Positions 50,101 to 59,744 of a stretch of DNA of 64,000 bases are shown here, piece by piece. Made by a program: the position numbers and the translations under genes. Position 1 is the first letter of the stretch. The number at the start of each line of letters is the position of its first letter. The notes under the pieces are model-generated. The model saw only the letters and a list, made by a program, of their open reading frames with translations, had not been told where the DNA came from and did no database searches. The stretch comes from Ciona intestinalis (lineage: Eukaryota; Chordata; Ascidiacea; Phlebobranchia; Cionidae): assembly GCF_000224145.3 (NCBI RefSeq), contig NW_004190455.1:1-64000 (forward strand), written 5' to 3'.

Positions 50101-50883
50101 CCTGTATTTTACAAATATCCTATTTTCTATTCTATGCGGGCGAGGTCCTCGTCTAGTAACTCTTATACCTATTTTTAACTTTGTAGTTTTGAATGGCTCC
50201 GAGACATTTGTTTAGGTTGTATTCACTCACTCTTTCTTAATATTTATAATTTATTGCAACTTATTTGTGATCTAGAATCTAGTTTGTACTATTTTCATGT
50301 GTTTTTTTTAATTTTTACACATTCATTCTTTTTATACATATTGCTTTGGCTCTTATTACAATGGGCCAAATCTGTCCTAAATCCCAGGTTGTCAAGGGCA
50401 TCTCCTATACACATATAGAATAGACTCATATTACACCTGTATATTCCTCCACACAGGGATGGCACAGTATCACTACAAGAATACATGGCGTTTATGATAA
50501 GTAGAGAAACAGAGAATGTTAAATCAAGTGAAGAAGTTGAAAGTGCATTCAAAGCATTGAGTGCTGATGGTAAACCGTTTGTAACACAAGAAGAACTATA
50601 TCAGGTGAGTTTAAACTTTCGACAACTTAACACAGGTGTTCTGTTTAACACAGGTGTTCTTAAAACTAGAAACTCAAATGCAATTTTTGGCATATGTGTA
50701 CGTGCTAAATTAATTATTACGTGCTCATTCATTAATTTTTGCTCTCTTGTTTTACAGAACTTGAGTCGTGATCAGGCAGAGTATTGCATCAGCAACATGC
50801 CGCCGTATTATGACTCTCATGGAATTCATATCCTTGGTGCTTATGACTATGTGGCGTTCACCAAAGAATTGTTCACTAACTAG
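26112..50883 (+). CDS. SPTAN1-like: Alpha-spectrin, main gene (middle missing at gap)
   Basis: Actin-crosslinking membrane-skeleton protein that pairs with beta-spectrin. The start ATG at 26112 begins [26 protein letters not shown] matches the conserved alpha N-terminus. Exons before the gap: 26112-26204, 26499-26654, 27163-27288, 28475-28615, 29154-29294, 29928-30070, 30540-30684, 31308-gap. After it: 32260-32409, 32627-32758 and 33045-33220 (SH3), 33536-33752, 34511-34684, 35948-36039, 36358-36445, 36766-36939, 37351-37515, 38130-38278, 38809-38933, 39436-39616, 40085-40247, 40506-40637, 41120-41257, 41570-41787, 42024-42131, 42363-42486, 42754-42908, 43375-43564, 43977-44111, 44576-44677, 45024-45160, 45439-45628, 46198-46514, 46806-46890, 47491-47657 or 49510-49676, 48006-48206 or 49884-50084 (EF hand), 50457-50604, 50758-50883. 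Landmarks: SH3 [15 protein letters not shown] and [17 protein letters not shown]-hand [14 protein letters not shown]-terminus [10 protein letters not shown] 12-serine run replaces the vertebrate repeat-10 loop that carries the calpain/calmodulin site. With 253-4977 restored, about 2440 residues are visible against about 2470 in human. Confidence 0.95.
26813..27071. other. Assembly gap (259 N), intronic
   Basis: The exons on either side (ending 26654, starting 27163) join in phase 0 and align without loss to spectrin repeat 1, so no coding sequence is expected in the gap. Confidence 0.95.
28218..28400 (-). repeat. ~100-bp dispersed repeat, inverted
   Basis: ATGAGTGAGGTC..GACCTGGGATTTAGGCCAGAG.. 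is the reverse complement of the unit at 1-200; two units, ending just before the exon at 28475. Confidence 0.75.
30240..30500 (+). repeat. ~100-bp dispersed repeat, three units
   Basis: Three units with CCCAGGTCCCATG and TGTTGGGGTAATG cores lie immediately upstream of the exon at 30540. A MITE end (TAGTAGGGCTGGGAAAGACG) lies at 30090-30126. Confidence 0.75.
30977..31245 (+). mobile_element. SINE, head plus one tail unit
   Basis: The element runs from a tRNA-like head (GGCACAATGGTTAATGC.., GGATTCAAGTCC) through the CAACCCAGTAGTCACTAATGG body and CAGCCATACA to one tail unit (GTAACTTGTAAGCGCGCATG). It shows that head, body and tail form one element. Confidence 0.75.
31390..31514. other. Assembly gap (125 N) inside alpha-spectrin
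   Basis: It cuts the exon starting at 31308 (end of repeat 3) after IKVQRDV. Coding resumes at 32260 in repeat 9. Repeats 4 to 9 are missing here and are found at 253-4977. Confidence 0.98.
31515..32145 (+). repeat. 71-bp minisatellite, right block
   Basis: About nine units of the same sequence as 4990-5732, starting inside a unit at the gap edge. It ends about 115 bp before the spectrin exon at 32260. Confidence 0.95.
34238..34434 (+). mobile_element. MITE-like element, best complete copy
   Basis: The 5' end is TAGTAGGATGGGGGAAGATG and the 3' end GGTGTCCCATCTTCCCCC..CTACTATA, with near-perfect inverted repeats. The core has CTGATCTTGTTTTAAACAA, GGTCTACGGAAGTCATG and GGTTACTACTAAATGGGACG. 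Length is about 195 bp, flanked by TATA-rich sequence, with no open frame. A partial copy is at 32788-32868. Confidence 0.85.
35328..35400 (+). repeat. 24-bp tandem repeat, three copies
   Basis: Three copies of CTACAGAAATACACTATGTA(T/-)TTA, in the intron before the exon at 35948. A heptamer array (GTATGTT)n follows at about 35562-35606. Confidence 0.9.
36175..36310 (-). repeat. SINE tail unit, inverted
   Basis: GCTTACGAGTTACTAAATATGG..GGCAACGACAGTCATTATAACACGGGTGTTCTGTTTCATACACC lies about 50 bp before the exon at 36358. Confidence 0.8.
38300..38665 (+). mobile_element. SINE, head plus two tail units
   Basis: Head AGCTGAGTGGTTAGATTTC..CCAGGTTTGATACTG, then GTGGGTGTATGTGTCCTTGG and CAGTGGTCACTGATGGGTTG, then two tail units with GTGTATGACACAGAACACCCG. 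Intronic in spectrin. Confidence 0.8.
39665..39880 (+). repeat. SINE tail unit, two tandem copies
   Basis: Two tail units without a recognisable head, in the spectrin intron after the exon ending at 39616. Confidence 0.8.
47020..48818 (+). repeat. Duplicated spectrin segment, copy A
   Basis: It carries spectrin exons 47491-47657 and 48006-48206 and ends at a 50-N gap. Copy B (48869-50450) repeats it with the same encoded protein. Copy A has three 82-bp intron units, and it holds about 140 bp (near 47850-47985) and about 240 bp (48235-48478) absent from B. Most likely one of two alleles. Confidence 0.85.
47231..47480 (+). repeat. 82-bp VNTR, three units (copy A)
   Basis: Units begin AATGTTTGGGGGTCG and include CCCAGGTCCTTAAGGACC, a short palindrome. 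The last unit runs directly into the acceptor TTTAACACAG of the exon at 47491. Confidence 0.92.
48819..48868. other. Assembly gap (50 N) between duplicated segments
   Basis: It separates two copies of the same spectrin region, a typical signature of two haplotypes placed in series. Confidence 0.98.
48869..50450 (+). repeat. Duplicated spectrin segment, copy B
   Basis: It carries exons 49510-49676 and 49884-50084 and continues without break into the last two spectrin exons. It has five units of the 82-bp VNTR (49086-49500). Only base substitutions and intron indels separate it from copy A. Confidence 0.85.
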
Positions 50884-50986
50884 TAGTAGCATGTGTGTAG
50901 TTGTGCAGTACGTGTTGTTTAATTAGTGTTCATGTAATCTTCATATAAAGATAATAGAGTAGAGTCATATCCCTTCTGGAGCTGCC

Positions 50987-50992
50987 TTTATT
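50987..50992 (-). terminator. Polyadenylation signal of the TMEM175-like gene
   Basis: TTTATT on plus (AATAAA on minus) lies about 125 bases beyond the minus-strand stop. On the plus strand an AATAAA at 51058-51063 could serve spectrin, so the convergent 3' ends would overlap. Confidence 0.45.
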
Positions 50993-51116
50993 TTGAAAAA
51001 CTATTTGAACTTGGTGAAAATCTTGCGTAGCATTTCTTCAAACACAGCAAACTAATCAATAAAACAAACGTCGACTGAGTTGATTTCTGTGTATAAGAAG
51101 CAAAGTACAAGACATA

Positions 51117-54100
51117 TCATTCAGCAGGCAACAGTGGTCTGTTCTCAGTATGATCAGTTGTCTCTTGAATATTGTGTTCGTATAGGAAGTAATTCGTAAT
51201 GTTGACCGCCATCATCGCCAGTAATGAAACTACTGCCATCTGGAAAAGTGAAAAAATTTCGTCAACAAAAGTATTTCTTGGTCAATATGCATTGGTTTTA
51301 AAACTTTATCGCAAGCTCTAATGTTGGCACATTTTCAGATTTTACACATCACGTATAATCTGAAACTTCTTTGTAAATTGTGAAAGTCTTGTGAGTTAAG
51401 AAGATTTTGAACAATGGTGAACACTGTATCACATTTTATAATTTAGTTAAAGTGTGACCTATGTCACTCCTAACTTTACACATTTGGTTTTATATAGGCA
51501 GAAAATCTACTTACAGAAGCAAAACATATACCAGCAGTCAACGCGCTTGTAAAGAATGAAATAATGAATGAGACGCACCTGTTAAAGTAATTCTGTTACT
51601 TTTACGAATATTACCAAATATAAAACTAGTCTTACCCAGTGATTGGTAAAATACTAAGCTGTGCTGTTAATATCTTCATATATTTCCCACCAAAACAAAC
51701 GTCTTTATTCATCCAAGTTATGGTAGGGTCATCTTCAAATTTAATTCGAACCAAAGTTAGCCCGTAAATAAGAAGCAGTAATGAAGATCCTAAAAACACT
51801 GCTCCACTGCCAAGCTGGACTCCTAGTTTCATTAAGTTTGATTCCTGGTGGAATAAACAAAGTATTTATATGGAATGCCTGATTCTGTTCAACATGTTTT
51901 TACTTTAAATGCTGTTCCAAGTTTAAAACACAGAGGGAAACTTCCAACAAAAGACAAATGCTGCAAAAACAAATGCTGAGTTAAATATATTTACTGTTGC
52001 TGTCAGGGGTATTTTATGTATAAAAGACCTCCGGCATTTTTTAAAATGGAAGTTGGCCTTTTGAATCGTTTCCTTCTTATAAGTATATAAAATATCTTCT
52101 GGCATCTGTTTATTTGTAGTCTTAAAAGAACGTTTGTTCTTTAAGATCGTTTTTGGATCTAAAAATACTAACATTTTTGGGTTTTTATAAAAATATTCAA
52201 ATTTTACTTAAAAAATTGTTGATTAAATAAATAAAACAGCAAGATTTTGTATATCTAAAAATGTTAATTTTTTAATACAATTGTTCAATTTTTTACCAGA
52301 TTATTGATAAGTTGATTCAGCCTTGAGCATTCTTTGAATTGCTGAAACATAAAGTTGAAATTAGTTCTCTTTTATTGGTTCAAAGCAGTTTTACCTTGAA
52401 TAGCGTCATGTGTGTGTACCAGAACATAGAGATAAAAATAAACGCAGCAACGTAAGAAACTAAAAACGGCCATTTTGAAGCAAGAGCAAGAAACAAGTCG
52501 TTGTGAAACTTATCTTTCACCATCGTTTTCGTAAGCTGCTGTTCTTGCCTGAAATAATATATTTAAATGTTTTATAATCACTTATTATGTGTTGGCATTA
52601 TATATTAATTTATTTGTCCCGATTACAGTAGTGAATATTTAGAAATATTTAAAACGGAAAGACAGAATATAGCCACAAAACAACAGTTGTTAAAACACGC
52701 CTGCAGTTAAAAATATATTTATTAATAAATAAATTGAACAGAAATTTATTTTTAAACAAATTAAACAGAATATAGCTCACATTATATCAAGTATAATCAG
52801 AGTGAATGCGATTGCTGTTACGCCATCACTGAAAGCTGAGGAAGGGTAGTTAGTAGAATACACATAAAGTTAGTACACAAATTATCAGCCATACATAAAA
52901 AAATGGTTTTCCGGCCACGCGAGGATAAAGTAAGTTACATTTATTCATTCAAGTGCTCTAAACACTGTGTTAAAAGCACACCAATCACACTTCAACCAGT
53001 TTGACACCTCAACCACCCCTATGAACACAAATCCAACCCCTGGTGTGGTCTTACCTTCCAATCTATGCATGGTTATTCTTTCAACAAACATGACATCAGT
53101 TCTTGATAATTTCTGAACAAATGTCGAGTTCTGTAAACCTGTACGAAATATTACAAACATTAAAATGAAATAATACAAATAAGTTATTTATACAACAATA
53201 ATTTGTATTTGTTTAAGTTTATGATACCCTGTTCCTGTAATTAAAATTCACTTTAAACCAAGATTGAAATTGTTTTTTTATTTTCTCTATAAGACTCCAG
53301 GCAAATTTAAAAGGATAGATTCACTATTTTTGAATTTACAATAAACTTAAACATTTTTAAAATTTAACTGTAAAAAAATAATTATGAATAAAATATTCAC
53401 CAGGTACAAGCAGGAAGAGCCTTCTCAATAACGCTTGCAACCATTCACTTGCCATTATAAATGCAAGACACACCAAAGCCTGCATGTGAACAAAATGTAA
53501 ACCAAATACTAAACAAGTTAAAGTATTAAATGGAAGATATTGTAAATTTGATCCAATTAAATGTAAATATGTTTTTACTGAAAGCGTGTTTTAACTGTTG
53601 TTTTGTCGCTATATCTTGTCTTTTTGTTTAAAATATTTCTAAATCTTCGATATCGTAATCGAAGAGACAAATAAAAGTTATTATTATTATATATGGATAT
53701 GGAATGTGTAACCGGCCATTTTAAATAAAAGACTGGTGATGCAAATTAATGCGAAATTTTCATCTTCTACAACATAATTTGTTAGACTTAAATTTGTGAG
53801 TTAGACTTCATATAGCATTTAATCCTGGCTGTTATTACTTCACAAAAATCGTCCAACTTTATTAGCAGATCACTCCCATATACAATTTATTATAGAAACC
53901 TTAAACAGAATTTATTACAGAAATATTTTTTTATAGATTTTTGACCGCATCTATTGAAAAGTAGGTGTATATAGCTTGGTAAACTTTTTGTTTCACTTGA
54001 TTTTTGCCCAACTTTATGAGCACTACAGAGCAGGGCCATATTTGCAGAAATTGTTACAGAAATATTGAACAACCATAGATTACTGACCGCATCTATTGAA

Positions 54101-56841
54101 AAGTAGGTCACTATGATCGCTATCACTAATATAATGGGTCCAAACATTAACTTTCCCAGCACACGATTTCGAATATTTTTCTGAAATGAAACAAAAGTTA
54201 AATGTATTATAACATGTTGGAGCATTAGGAACACATATGCTGGCACAAACACTGTCTAATAAGTTTGATTTAAATTTGATGCACATTTTATTGTTTAAAA
54301 TTCTGATTTTTTTGTTTAGTAAAAATATGATAAACGAAGATCAATTTAATTTAAACAAAGAAGAAAAAAATTATAACAATAAATGATAGTTGTTAAAACA
54401 AACAAAGCATAAAAATGAGAGAGGATTTGATAAGAAGAGTAGCTGCTAAACCCAACACAATAAACTGAAAGTAATTTGCATTTTATAAATTAAATCATAT
54501 TAATGTAATTGGAAAAAAAATGGGGATGGTTAGATATGTGTTATAAAACATTAAATTAAAGTGACGGTTAAACTATACTAAAAAAATAAATCATAAAATC
54601 ATTATTCTAATTGAAACATAGAAATTAAATAATATTAACATAATTGGAAGTTAAATATTGGTTATAATGCTGCTAGGTGTAGCGACCACGCCTAGTTTCA
54701 TCCAATTAAATGTAAATATGTTTTTAACCGTGTTCTAACAACTGTTGTTTTTTCACTATATCTTGTCTTTATATTTGCTACCGTAATCGAAGAGATAAAT
54801 AAAGTTATTTTATTAATATTATTAATACTAGTTCACCTTTTCTTGATCTGGTTTATCACGCAGGTTGCGTTGAAGTAATTGTGGATATCTGAAGGAATGA
54901 ATGACAATCCCAATCTGTAATTTATTTACATTGAATTAAACATTAAAAATTCATTGAATTAGGTGCAATGAAACCGTGAATCAATAAAATTTTTGAAATT
55001 ACACCACATTTGTTTTTTTATTCAACCATCATTGTCACATATTAGTGTCCGCGTCGTGGTTAGCACGCCTGCCTGTAACCCAGAAGTAATGGGTTCAAGG
55101 CTCGTCGCTGCTACCATTGTGGGCATATGTGTCCTTGAGCAAGACATTCAATTGCTGGTCTAACCCAGTGGTCACTAATGGGTTGTCCAAATTATCAGCC
55201 ATACAAAACTCTAGTATAACATATTAATAATAGATTTGCCTACCTGGAAAATGCTTATGATAAGTTGTAGGATGCAGTATATTATAATTGGCATGGAGGT
55301 GCCTCGGTGGAAAATGGATAAAATTAAATACTGAAATGTAAATGATCCGAGTTAGACAAAGTTAATGTGAATTTATATTCACAACTTACAGAGTAGGGGA
55401 GGATGCTCGCAAAGAGAAGAATGTTCTGAAAACAAAAGTTGTTTTATTTATTTGTCTTTATTCTGATATTTATAACAAGAGCCAGATTACAGGCAAAAAA
55501 TAACAGGATGCTGATGTAGAAACTTAATAAACAAGTTTACCATTTTTATCCTAGATTATAATGAATATGATGAATTTGATAAAATACAGTAACTTTAAAA
55601 TAATAACAAAAAAGAAGAAAAGACATGTTGTAGCGACAAAACAACGGTCGTTATAATGATTTGAATACATTTAATTGCTTGTTATCTGAATTAACTCATA
55701 GTTTACAGACATCTGGTTTTAGAAACCAAGCAATTTAGAAATAGTTTTAACTCCTTCCCACACTTTATATAACATGATCGCTATTGTTTTTTAAAGATAA
55801 ACAAAAATATATCTTATATATTTTACAGCCCACCATATTTATGAAAACGCTCAAGTCAGTCACATATTGAAGCAGTTGAAATGACCTGTAAGAACTATGT
55901 ATTAATATTTGAGAATATAAGTTACGATTGATGGAAATATTCTTGCTGGGTCATGATATTAGGTTGGGGTAAGATGGTCCATGATATCATTCGGCTCCTA
56001 AACCCACCGATATTAGTGTCATGTTGAATTATAATTCTTAATGGTATTAATACATGGAATATTGTTGCATTAGAACTATGTCAAGTGAGTGTCGTGTTAT
56101 AGGACAGGACGTATTTGTCTAGACTCTAGACAAAGCAAGTAACAGACATTTTGTAATTTCAAACCACACGGACCATCAATCACTGTCATGCGTGACTAGC
56201 CAAGCATTGCTTTCACAGGAAACACTCAGTGCGTGAATTAGCTTCAGGAAATTGTTCAGTTTGCTAAACTGTAAGCAAATAGCGGTAATCCTTTAAGCAA
56301 TTAATCTCATGTTACTTAATATACAAACCAGACATGTTTTGCCCATGTATTGCACGTTATTAGAAACGTCAGGAAATATATTTTCGTTTGTGTTTGAAAC
56401 GTGAGCATTATTTCTTCCTTTTTCTTTTCATCGTGGGTGTGTATGAGAGTGTGCATGTACTTGGAGTTAAGTATTGGTGCGACCTACAAAGGAAAATAAC
56501 CACTTACAAAGTTACTTACGTCTAACCTGGTAGCTATATTGGTAAGCGGGGACGAGGTGTAGAAAACAAAGCACCCGTGTTGTAACGACTGTCGTTGCCC
56601 CGCCACGCCAGGATAAATAGGTTACATTCATTCATTAGCACGAGACATTGTTTAGTGTACGAAGTATGCAGTACAGCAACGAGAATACGCACGAGTGTAA
56701 AGCCTTCTAATTTAAACGTAGTCTTACCATTAACGTAGCAATGCTAGCCCATAAAGCATCGCTGTACAACTTTATACGATCTGCATGTAATGTTGTAACT
56801 TCACGACTCGAAGATTCTGCATGCTGTTCGCCCTCTGTCAT
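51117..56841 (-). CDS. TMEM175: TMEM175-type endolysosomal potassium/proton channel
   Basis: The family conducts K+ (and H+) across endosome and lysosome membranes. Sixteen exons in continuous phase give 494 residues (human 504): 56728-56841, 56329-56483, 55834-55885, 55390-55425, 55244-55330, 54837-54914, 54088-54180, 53401-53479, 53055-53138, 52781-52835, 52395-52548, 52297-52341, 51904-51960, 51636-51844, 51515-51578, 51117-51239. Both family signatures are present: YSDALWASIAT opens the first six-helix repeat and EAFSDGVTAIAFTLIILD the second. Other matches are TKIYFLTFLI, SILPYS, FWYTHMTLF and LSFVGSFPL, each in the right order. The C-terminus ENRPLLPAE has an ExxxLL form typical of lysosomal sorting signals. 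Exons 3 and 4 are very short (52 and 36 bp), and exon 2 needs the GTTTGT donor to keep frame. Orthology is well supported; channel activity is inferred from family. Confidence 0.92.
55038..55205 (+). mobile_element. tRNA-derived SINE, head and body, best copy
   Basis: GTCGTGGTTAGCACGCCTGC gives an A-box-like region and ATGGGTTCAAGGCTCG a B box. The body follows (GTGGGCATATGTGTCCTTGA, CCAGTGGTCACTAATGGG, CAGCCATACA). There is no tail unit. It lies in an intron of the TMEM175-like gene. Confidence 0.75.
56505..56635 (+). repeat. SINE tail unit
   Basis: GTAAGCGGGGACGAGGTGTAGAAAACAAAGCACCCGTG.. then GCCACGCCAGGATAAATAGG: one tail unit in the first intron of the TMEM175-like gene. Confidence 0.75.
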
Positions 56842-57692
56842 TATAGAAACTTTATTTAAACGCTGTAATCTATCCTATCTCTCTAAGCGTGTAAATAGAT
56901 GCTAACTGCGCTGATCAAAGACAGACAGTAATAGGCTATACGTGTTGTGAATACACGTTTGATTCTCGGAACTCAATGCAAAACGTTTTTTTATTTCATT
57001 GTACAGCGTGTTTGAAATCACCGACCGTTAAAACAATAAACTCATAAACTGGGCATGGCAACGCAGCAGGCAAGCTGTAGTCAGATTAAGGGTTAAAGGT
57101 TTGCTTCTGCTTGACATTCACTAAGTCTGTTCATGACTTCGTGATGTTTTTCATGCCATAGGAAGTTATACTAACTGCACGTTGCAATATGGTGAGTTTG
57201 CAGAATACACAGTAATTGCTGCAATGTTTCTCTTTATATCATGTGTAATAGAATAAGCAAGCGATAATATACATACGAGCCATTTCAATTTATGTTGCAT
57301 TGGCAAATATATACCGTGGGCTGGGGCAAGATGGTTCATGTTTTTATTCCATTTTCTCGTCTCACATGGTAGTAAACAAAGGATATTTACAGAATTATAC
57401 AACCGTGGCCCGCGACTCTAAAAGAGCCTGGGGTTTTAAGTGCTACACTGTTAGAAATTTTTACTGTGAAAGTCACTGGCAGCACTTTTTACGTGTGGCA
57501 CGTTAACAAATTACGTCTATTTTCGCAGTAAAAAAAAACTGTAAAAGTAACTGTAAAATTTACGTTTTTCCGTAGAAAATACGTCTAAAATCTGTTATAA
57601 CAGTATCCCATCTTACCCCATAGTATGAAATATTTTATATACAGGTTATAGTAAGTGGTTCATCCTACAATGCTGGGTTTAACATTTCTCCG
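56842..57692. other. Intergenic region, TREX-like 3' side to TMEM175-like 5' side
   Basis: It contains the TMEM175-like upstream region and, at 57312-57626, one MITE-like element. I see no protein or RNA gene in the rest. Confidence 0.6.
57312..57626 (-). mobile_element. MITE-like element with internal insertion
   Basis: The left end is GGCTGGGGCAAGATGGTTCATG and the right end ATCCCATCTTACCCCATAG. The middle is longer than in other copies (about 315 bp), with an internal AT-rich stretch containing ACGTGTGGCACG. Confidence 0.65.
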
Positions 57693-59036
57693 TTAGTAAA
57701 CGTATATGCTTTTGAACTCATCGTAGTTATTATTTATCCAAGAACGTAATCGGGAATTCAAACGAACGATCTTCATAAGTTTGATGGCGTCGTCTTCTGC
57801 TTGATGTTGGTTGATTGACAGGGACCGTGGGAACGAACGTTGAAAGACATCTTCAAGTTTGCATGATCGACGAGCACGACCACGTAGTTCCCTCATCCCA
57901 AGAAGGGAGTCAGAGCATCTAATATGGGAGAAGATTGATTCGTTTGCATTAGAAGCACGAATATGCTTTTTTAACAAAGGGAAGTCGAAGCCTGACCCAT
58001 TGTGTGCGATCATGCATATAGGGGAGGATTGCCTTTCTAGAAATACTGCTATAATCTCAGACGTTTGGGCGTTGAACTTCGGTTTGAGGCTTTCTTCAAT
58101 GATCTGGTTGTTCAGTTTCGTTATTGATGAGGCGTGGTCCTCGATGGTTTTGACAGGGTCAACGATAAGAACCAATTTGTCGATGATTCTGGGCACAGAG
58201 CCTGTTGTTGAAGCTTGTAGAGAATCCACGTTAACAGCCACTATGCATATTTCAGTGATCTTGCTTTGGGTTAGCCCTGTAGCTTCTAAATCAAGATAGA
58301 CGTGCGTCTGGTGCGGGTTTTCAAACTTTCCAGAAAGAGAACTTCGGTCACTATACGTTAAAGTTTCAGGTTCAGATTCAGTAAGGACTTCTTTCTGTTT
58401 GGGTGAAGACACGAGCTCACAATTTAGGTTGTTAAGAAACTTGTCCAGATTCTTCAAGACAACTTTGACCAAACATATATTTTGTTCTTCCGTGGTCGAA
58501 GGATCAGCCATTCCTTCGCTGAGGTGCTCGTCGCAAATTCTTCTTAGATCAGATGCTTTTTTCGGTTCGATTTTCTTAAAAACTTCTTCAGAGTTCACAA
58601 ACCAGACGTTCCGGTCATCCACTTTATCCAATGCTTTCCCAATGCGCCCCAACTCGGATTGCAAAGCGGTAAAACCGTAGCGACCGTGGAATACGAGGCA
58701 GAGTTTACCAGACTGGCGAGCCAGAAATAACCGAAGAAGTTTTAAAACGTTTAAGTCAAATTCTTTTCGCTTCGCAAGCTGAAAATTTTGCGACGTAACT
58801 TTGTAAGTTTTGCCAACTTCGTAATCTAACTTTGCTTTCGGGTCGATGCAGATTGTCATTTTATCTAGAATTCTCGGAAACCAACTCGGCCCAGCATTTT
58901 CATTCTTTCTGTTTAACTCTTCACTGAAAACACTCAACATACTGATTTCAGTTACCTTAGCGCTCTCGAAACCGTTCACGCTTACCGTGAGAAAAACGTA
59001 CGAGATGGTATCACTAGAATTCGAAGCAGTAGCCAT
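57693..59036 (-). CDS. Tandem TREX-family 3'-5' exonuclease, N-terminal domain inactive
   Basis: Single-exon gene, 447 residues from the ATG at 59036. TREX enzymes trim DNA 3' ends and clear cytosolic DNA. The C-terminal domain (about 243-440) has the whole DnaQ/DEDDh set: DLEATG (D249, E251), AHNGSGFDFPLL (D351) and HQAEDD (H411, D416), plus VPRIIDKL and FLERQS as in TREX1/TREX2. The N-terminal domain (about 12-200) aligns by FPRILDKM, FLARQSG and KVTEISML, but has FLTVSVNG for FLDLEATG, FHGRYGFTAL for AHNGSGFDFPLL and no HxxxxD, so it should not cut. A Ser/Glu-rich linker (about 205-240) joins them. TREX1 and TREX2 act as dimers; here a dead and a live copy are fused. The gene is intact and no retroposition marks were sought beyond the missing introns. 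Confidence 0.9.
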   Translation of the reverse strand: MATASNSSDTISYVFLTVSVNGFESAKVTEISMLSVFSEELNRKNENAGPSWFPRILDKMTICIDPKAKLDYEVGKTYKVTSQNFQLAKRKEFDLNVLKLLRLFLARQSGKLCLVFHGRYGFTALQSELGRIGKALDKVDDRNVWFVNSEEVFKKIEPKKASDLRRICDEHLSEGMADPSTTEEQNICLVKVVLKNLDKFLNNLNCELVSSPKQKEVLTESEPETLTYSDRSSLSGKFENPHQTHVYLDLEATGLTQSKITEICIVAVNVDSLQASTTGSVPRIIDKLVLIVDPVKTIEDHASSITKLNNQIIEESLKPKFNAQTSEIIAVFLERQSSPICMIAHNGSGFDFPLLKKHIRASNANESIFSHIRCSDSLLGMRELRGRARRSCKLEDVFQRSFPRSLSINQHQAEDDAIKLMKIVRLNSRLRSWINNNYDEFKSIYVY

Positions 59037-59601
59037 TTTTAACAAGCTGTAAGTCCTGTTCTAGTGAAAGCCAAATGACTGTTGAATAAACCAGGAAATC
59101 AAACATAGACGATACCCGAGGATTGGGCTAGGGAAACACCCAGTTTGTAAAGTTTTGTTACGGCTGTGTAACATGAGGAATTACGTAGAAGGTGAATCAT
59201 TTTATTTAGTTATTTATTAGCCGACACCGTGACGCACGCGCAGCCACACCTACGCTTATACATCCGTTGTGCCGATGTATCATTACACAATAATAGCAAG
59301 GGGGACGTAATTTTTACCATGACCCAACTTAGTTACATTGTCCATAAAAAGCGTGGCTGTTGCACCCAATGCTGCCACCTTGTGACCAATATTTATCGCC
59401 ATGTGAACATAGCAGGGTATCCTTCATTCAGCGAATTCTGCACCGTTTATTTTATTTTAACTAAATAATTTAAATTGATAATTTAAACCGACATTGAGTG
59501 TTTTTGTGAGCTGCGTGGCCAAATTAAGAGGATTTTTCTCCGAAAGAAAAATGAATGCAGCGTCTGTATACAACCTTTCCGATAACATATTGAAATGCGT
59601 C
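59037..59601. other. Intergenic region, TREX-like to tRNA pair
   Basis: It should contain the promoter of the minus-strand TREX-like gene. I see no recognisable coding, RNA or repeat feature. Confidence 0.5.
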
Positions 59602-59617
59602 GGGGGTGTAGCTCAGA

Positions 59618-59652
<35 letters not shown>

Positions 59653-59674
59653 GGATCGATGCCCGGCACCTCCA
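59602..59674 (+). tRNA. tRNA-Ala (AGC)
   Basis: Cloverleaf folds by eye: acceptor GGGGGTG with CACCTCC (one G-T pair), A box TAGCTCAGATGG, anticodon loop CTTAGCATG on a CGCG stem, B box GGGATCGATGCCC, discriminator A. The 73 bases have no intron. Confidence 0.95.
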
Positions 59675-59744
59675 AGCTTTCTGTTTGGTTTAAAAACAAA
59701 CCCAAGACAGACCAGACCCGTTACAATGCGCGATCTTATGTGCT

